NCBI RefSeq assembly: GCF_001302265.1
Contig: NZ_LHQM01000031.1
Span: 1 to 36,916, forward strand
Origin: Streptococcus phocae
Lineage (GTDB): Bacteria; Bacillota; Bacilli; Lactobacillales; Streptococcaceae
Reading direction: 5' to 3'
Length of the DNA stretch: 36,916 bases
In this document: positions 32,973 through 36,916 of the stretch, piece by piece
Position numbering within the stretch: the first letter of the stretch is position 1
How the letters are laid out: each line of letters begins with the position of its first letter
Notes under the pieces: generated by a model
The model's input: only the letters and a program-made list of their open reading frames with translations
Database searches by the model: none
Told to the model about the DNA's origin: nothing
Made by a program: the position numbers and the translations under genes

Positions 32973-33587
32973 TTATGTGATATCTTTAAGCCGACTCAAA
33001 TTTAACTCCTGAGCAACAATTTTGTCACGGTGTTCTTTAGTTTCTTTAGGATTGTATATTTGGCTGCGTTTTAAAAAGTCATAGTTATTTTTGATAATAG
33101 CTGCTTGTTTCGATTGAGACTGCTCGGGCTCTTTGTACTGGCGCGGTAGTTCAGCTAGGATATAACTGTCTTGCTGAAGCTTCTCTGAAAATCGATGTAA
33201 CTCTGTTGTTGCTTTTTTTGCCCCAGACGGATTCTTTGTTGTCTTGACAGCAGTGGGTTGTTTGGGAGGATAAGCGATTTTTTTGCTAATATAAGCTTTC
33301 CGTTTTTCTTTGATATCTTGTTTAGCTTTTTGTCTAGCTTCGTTAGTATAGTTTCTATGACTTTGATGACTAGTAGACCTAGTCACCGTAGGTGAAGAAG
33401 TGGTTGTAGGGGCATTACTTGTATCATCAGAAGGCTGTAAGGTTACTTCCTCATCGTCGTATGCCTTATCATGGTAATCGCCTCGAATATTGGTTATAAG
33501 GTCTTCGTTATCGTATAGAGCCATTGGCTTAGCCATGCTAATAACCGGTTCACCATCGGCAACCAGAGGAAACTTTTTTTTATTCAT
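32973..33587 (-). CDS. Uncharacterised streptococcal protein, basic and largely disordered
   Basis: 204-residue protein of no family I can name. No signal peptide or membrane helix. The start (about 1-35) is conserved-looking (FPLVADGEPVISMAKPMALYDNEDLITN). The middle (about 55-80) is Ser/Thr-rich. The rest is Lys/Arg/Gln-rich with a helical stretch (TNEARQKAKQDIKEKRK) and a more conserved C-terminal segment (YDFLKRSQIYNPKET, then the QELNLSRL motif). The order between a SNF2 gene and murC is, to my memory, conserved in streptococci. Own promoter and a GGAAGGAAGAG ribosome site. No function is assigned. Confidence 0.78.
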   Translation of the reverse strand: MNKKKFPLVADGEPVISMAKPMALYDNEDLITNIRGDYHDKAYDDEEVTLQPSDDTSNAPTTTSSPTVTRSTSHQSHRNYTNEARQKAKQDIKEKRKAYISKKIAYPPKQPTAVKTTKNPSGAKKATTELHRFSEKLQQDSYILAELPRQYKEPEQSQSKQAAIIKNNYDFLKRSQIYNPKETKEHRDKIVAQELNLSRLKDIT

Positions 33588-33622
33588 CCTTTACACACTC
33601 TTCCTTCCTACTCGCATCACCT

Positions 33623-33651
33623 ATTATAAACTAAATAGGGGTATTTTTCAA
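33623..33651 (-). promoter_or_regulatory. Promoter of the hypothetical-murC transcript
   Basis: Minus strand TTGAAA (33646-33651), 17 bp, TATAAT (33623-33628), about 28 nt of leader before the ATG at 33587. Confidence 0.74.
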
Positions 33652-33691
33652 AATCTTCCAAGGCAATAAATCGTTCCTATAAATGGTCAAT

Positions 33692-36600
33692 TTAAGAGTT
33701 TAGCCCTAGAATTTCTTTGATTTCTTCGACGGTCATGCTAGCTCTGCTTTCATTTCCGTCTAAGACAGTGGTCACCAAGTTACGCTTGCTTTCTTGCAAT
33801 TCAAGAATTTTTTCTTCTATAGTGCCCCGTGTGATCAAGCGATACACTTCAACATTTGCTTCTTGTCCGATACGGTGCGCCCTGCTAATTGCTTGCATCT
33901 CAACAGCGGGATTCCACCAGAGGTCAATTAAAATAACGGTATCTGCACCTGTTAGATTGAGGCCCACTCCACCAGCTTTTAAAGAAATCAAAAAGGCATC
34001 TTTTGAGCCGCTATTAAAGGCTCTGGTCATCTCTTGACGTTCATTGGCTGGTGTCGATCCTGTAATTTTATAAGATGTTAGCCCAAGAGCGTCCATTTCC
34101 TGACCAGCAATGTCTAGCATTCCTCTGAATTGAGAAAATATTAGCGCTCGGTGCCCATTGGCTTTGACTTGTGATAGTAACGTTCGTAAGCTATCTAGCT
34201 TACCACTATCTTTAGTGTAATCCATAAATAGGCTCGGCGTGTCACAGATTTGTCTCAAACGGGTGATGCCTGATAAAATTTCAATCTTGCGACGGTTAAT
34301 GTCAGCATCGCTACTTGCTAAAATGCGTTCCTGCATTTGTTTGAGCTGAGCCAGATAGATGGCTTTTTGACTATCAGACATTTCATTATAGTGATTCACT
34401 TCAATTAAGGCTGGTAATTCTGGTAACACGTCTTCTTTTTTGCGTCGCATGATAAACGGCTTAATATACCGTGAAACTTGCTTCGCATCCATTTTTAAAA
34501 ACTCTTTTTTAGCTGGCAATAGCCCTGGTAAGACGATTTGAAAAATAGACCAAATTTCCAAAAGCTTATTCTCAATAGGTGTTCCTGACAAGGCAAAGCA
34601 GTTTTTGGCATCAAATGCTCGTAAACTTTGCGCTATTTTCGTTTGAGAGTTTTTAATCACCTGCGCCTCATCTAGGATTAAGTAATCATAGGAAAAGGTT
34701 TGATAGGCTTCAAAATCTTGGCGAAAAGAGGAGTAACTTGTAATCGTTACTTGGTGACCTTGAGCAATAACCTGATCTCGGACACTTTTCAAGCCATAGG
34801 CAACAACGGCATCCGTTTCTGGGCTAAATTTTTGAAACTCGTCTAACCAGTTATAAATCAAACTAGAAGGCGATAAAATCAACACTTTAGATGTTTTGGT
34901 CATTTTGCTAGATAAAAAGGCGATGGTTTGCAAGGTTTTTCCAAGACCCATATCATCTGCTAAGATGCCCCCGAAACCATGTTTATCAAGCATAGACATC
35001 CATTTAATCCCTTGTAGTTGGTAATCACGAATAGTTGCACTAATAGCCAAATCGCTCAAAGGAAAGGCTTCTGGGTGTTGCAGGTCATAAATTAAGGTCT
35101 CGAGTTCTTTTGAAAAATGAACCGAAGACATGTCTGCAAAGAGCTGGGAAACCTGTAAAGCTGCAATGCCATCTAACTGCATGTGCCCATTAGTTAATTG
35201 CTTAGCCCTTAATTCTTGAAGACTTTGACTGATTTTTTGGGTTTCTTCATCAAAAACCACCAATTTCCCCGACTCACTGACAAAATAAGGATTGTTATTA
35301 AACAAGGCTGTCAAAGCATCATTGATATCATCCTCGAACACACTCGAAAAGTCAAAAGACACATCTAAAAGACCGCCGCTATGATTAATATTAATGCGAG
35401 GTGCCTCAGAAAAGCGTAATGCCTCAACAGCATCTGATAGGTGAACTTTTCCTAATCCTTCAAAATAAGGAAGGGCTTCAGTGAAAAAGGCGTACAAGTC
35501 TCGTGGACTAGCAATGTCTTTTTCCGAGGTGAATTGAGGTGAAAAGCCAAATCGTTTCAAAGCGCGATTGATTTTTTCTTCTTTTTTATAGTGGCTAGCA
35601 AACGGCAGTTGGTCTAAGCTAGCCTTGTCACTCACGGTCACATTTCCATAGTCAAACACTAGTTGCGAGGTTACCTTGCCCTGAGCATTGAGGTCAAAGT
35701 AAAAACTAGGCACAAAATCTCGAATGGCAAAACTTTTCGGAGCTGTTACGTGTCCTACTTCTTGAAATTCTAGGAGACTGGCTGCTAACTTGGCTTGGTC
35801 ATCTAGATCAAAATAAATGTGCTTGGCCAAGTCTGAGTCAATGGGCAAGCCACGAATCGCCTGGACCATTTTTCGTTGTTTTAAACTGAGGTGATAAAAG
35901 GTGTCCTGATATAACAAGTATTCATTGTCAAAAAAATACTGACTGTTTTTTTCGTTAATCTGGAGCTCAATCGATTTACGATGAACCTTGACCGAAAAAT
36001 CGAAAAGTTCTGCTTCGGCTGTCAAGTGCTTAACATAAAGATGTGAATAGGTTTGTGCTGACCCCTCAAAGGTAAAATCGTAAAGAGCCGTTAGTAGGTA
36101 AATGCCCTCTTCAAAAAAGCCACTGGGTAAACGTAGGTGGCGTGAATGATTAGGAAAGATAAACTCTTGGTCAAATTTATCAGAATCTGGACTCAACCGC
36201 CATAAAAAATAAATTAATTCTTGACTGGCTTGATCAAACTGAAGAATAGACAAAGGTTCAAAGTAGTTTTTCCCGATTTGGTAAAACCCTTCTTTTTTAA
36301 CAACATTGATAAATGCTTTGATATCACGAATCACGTAGGAGCGTTCATCTGGTAGGCGATTGATTTTAAGACTCCACCAATAATCCGTTGAAAAAGGACT
36401 GGGTGCCCCTACAGCAGATAGCCGATACGTGGTGGTGTCATTCTCATTCATGGTTAAACTGTCTAAAAACAGACTGCCAAAAGAAGTCATCTTTTGCGTT
36501 TCTTCTTTGCTTTCTGTTTGACTGGTTAGCTGTTCAGACAAAGCCTTGCCTTCATCATTGTTTTTCAAAAAATACTCCAATGCTGCGATGTGCTGGCAAT

Positions 36601-36784
36601 AGTTTTTTTGTGCAAATAATTGACAATCACAATGAACGTCAGAATCTTCTATACCATATTGCAGGTGAAAAGCACCAACTTCTGCTTGCAAAAGCCCTTC
36701 TTTATAATCTAAAATAGAAACCAATCCTTTGTCATACAGCTCAATGCCTTGATTTCGAATACGCCCTGGAATTAATCTAGCCAT
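33692..36784 (-). CDS. SNF2 family DEAD/DEAH helicase with SWIM zinc finger
   Basis: 1030-residue protein. N-terminal SWIM finger C52-x-C54, C63-x-H65 (CDCQ...YCQHI) and a long middle region, then the SNF2 ATPase: motif I DDMGLGKT near 605-613, motif II DEAQ near 701, motif III LSGTPIEN, and C-terminal motif VI QAISRAHRIGQ near 968. The family translocates on DNA and remodels complexes; the bacterial role is unclear. The start is ATG at 36784 (AAAGGTGG upstream); a GTG 4 codons earlier overlaps the ribosome site. Confidence 0.93.
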   Translation of the reverse strand: MARLIPGRIRNQGIELYDKGLVSILDYKEGLLQAEVGAFHLQYGIEDSDVHCDCQLFAQKNYCQHIAALEYFLKNNDEGKALSEQLTSQTESKEETQKMTSFGSLFLDSLTMNENDTTTYRLSAVGAPSPFSTDYWWSLKINRLPDERSYVIRDIKAFINVVKKEGFYQIGKNYFEPLSILQFDQASQELIYFLWRLSPDSDKFDQEFIFPNHSRHLRLPSGFFEEGIYLLTALYDFTFEGSAQTYSHLYVKHLTAEAELFDFSVKVHRKSIELQINEKNSQYFFDNEYLLYQDTFYHLSLKQRKMVQAIRGLPIDSDLAKHIYFDLDDQAKLAASLLEFQEVGHVTAPKSFAIRDFVPSFYFDLNAQGKVTSQLVFDYGNVTVSDKASLDQLPFASHYKKEEKINRALKRFGFSPQFTSEKDIASPRDLYAFFTEALPYFEGLGKVHLSDAVEALRFSEAPRININHSGGLLDVSFDFSSVFEDDINDALTALFNNNPYFVSESGKLVVFDEETQKISQSLQELRAKQLTNGHMQLDGIAALQVSQLFADMSSVHFSKELETLIYDLQHPEAFPLSDLAISATIRDYQLQGIKWMSMLDKHGFGGILADDMGLGKTLQTIAFLSSKMTKTSKVLILSPSSLIYNWLDEFQKFSPETDAVVAYGLKSVRDQVIAQGHQVTITSYSSFRQDFEAYQTFSYDYLILDEAQVIKNSQTKIAQSLRAFDAKNCFALSGTPIENKLLEIWSIFQIVLPGLLPAKKEFLKMDAKQVSRYIKPFIMRRKKEDVLPELPALIEVNHYNEMSDSQKAIYLAQLKQMQERILASSDADINRRKIEILSGITRLRQICDTPSLFMDYTKDSGKLDSLRTLLSQVKANGHRALIFSQFRGMLDIAGQEMDALGLTSYKITGSTPANERQEMTRAFNSGSKDAFLISLKAGGVGLNLTGADTVILIDLWWNPAVEMQAISRAHRIGQEANVEVYRLITRGTIEEKILELQESKRNLVTTVLDGNESRASMTVEEIKEILGLNS

Positions 36785-36814
36785 ATACCGTCCCACCTTT
36801 TTGCTTATCCTTTA

Positions 36815-36823
36815 ATTATATCA
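36815..36823 (-). promoter_or_regulatory. Extended -10 promoter of the SNF2 gene
   Basis: TGATATAAT on the minus strand, 30 nt before the ATG; no good -35. Confidence 0.5.
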
Positions 36824-36900
36824 AAATTCACCTAATATTTCTTGTTAAAATACACTTTTAATAAGAATTAGGCATCGCATAAAGAAAAAACCACTAGCAT

Positions 36901-36916
36901 TGTACTGACCCCCAAA
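36901..36916 (+). mobile_element. Possible terminus of an IS3-family (IS150-like) element, cut by the window edge
   Basis: The last 16 bases begin TGTACTGACCCCC, resembling the terminal inverted repeat of IS150-group elements (TGTACTG...). If correct, the element extends to the right, outside the window. No transposase is visible, so this rests on the short end sequence only. Confidence 0.35.

Noticed and set aside
1..36916. CRISPR arrays, competence cin-boxes, prophage or toxin-antitoxin modules
   Set aside because: Reading both strands I saw no regular spaced repeats, no TACGAATA box and no gene pair of such type. The gene content is standard core.

Overview
The window is ordinary core chromosome of a low-GC Firmicute, almost certainly a pyogenic-group Streptococcus. 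The predicted ClpP, Upp, MurE and GreA proteins look very close to, but not identical with, the Streptococcus pyogenes versions I remember. A near relative such as S. dysgalactiae or S. canis fits; the exact species cannot be fixed by eye. Cell-wall biosynthesis is of the L-Lys type, and there are no rRNA or tRNA genes, CRISPR arrays or prophage genes. The only hint of mobile DNA is an IS3-like terminus cut by the right edge. No intergenic stretch exceeds 300 bases.

Layout, left to right. (1) 27-3534, minus: tmk-holB-ricT-yabA-rsmI. (2) 3657-7491, minus: ylbF-ylbG, a DUF4298 gene, clpP under a CtsR operator, upp, and a MalY/PatB-type C-S lyase. (3) 7583-10764: divergent murJ (minus) and murE (plus). 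(4) 10829-17937, minus: a DUF1803 protein, ppaC, pflA, a CorC/HlyC-type protein, mnmM with its radical SAM partner, a PAP2 phosphatase and the riboflavin transporter ribU behind an FMN riboswitch. (5) 18203-24711, minus: trmL behind a promoter-leader-terminator block, then a tightly overlapping nine-gene array murI-rdgB-yfcE-cbpB-xerD-like-scpA-scpB-rluB-yidD. (6) 24900-28725: yneF, a Bax-inhibitor-1 protein, an HD-domain protein and a SpoU-type RNA methyltransferase (minus), then acyP and yidC2 (plus). (7) 28869-36784, minus: greA, mltG, a GNAT acetyltransferase, murC, an unrecognised 204-residue protein and a large SNF2 helicase.

Themes are peptidoglycan synthesis (murE, murJ, murI, murC, mltG), RNA modification (rsmI, trmL, rluB, mnmM and partner, SpoU type), chromosome replication and segregation (tmk, holB, yabA, scpA, scpB), membrane insertion (yidD, yidC2) and stress proteolysis (clpP).

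I found no multi-gene system that looks new. The most interesting signals are regulatory: a strong promoter followed by about 100 nt and a terminator before trmL (sRNA or attenuator); overlapping -35 boxes of the divergent murJ and murE promoters; five genes whose start codon lies 6-7 nt after a -10 box (candidate leaderless mRNAs); and a Shine-Dalgarno held in the loop of an A/U hairpin before ribU. All are sequence-based inferences.
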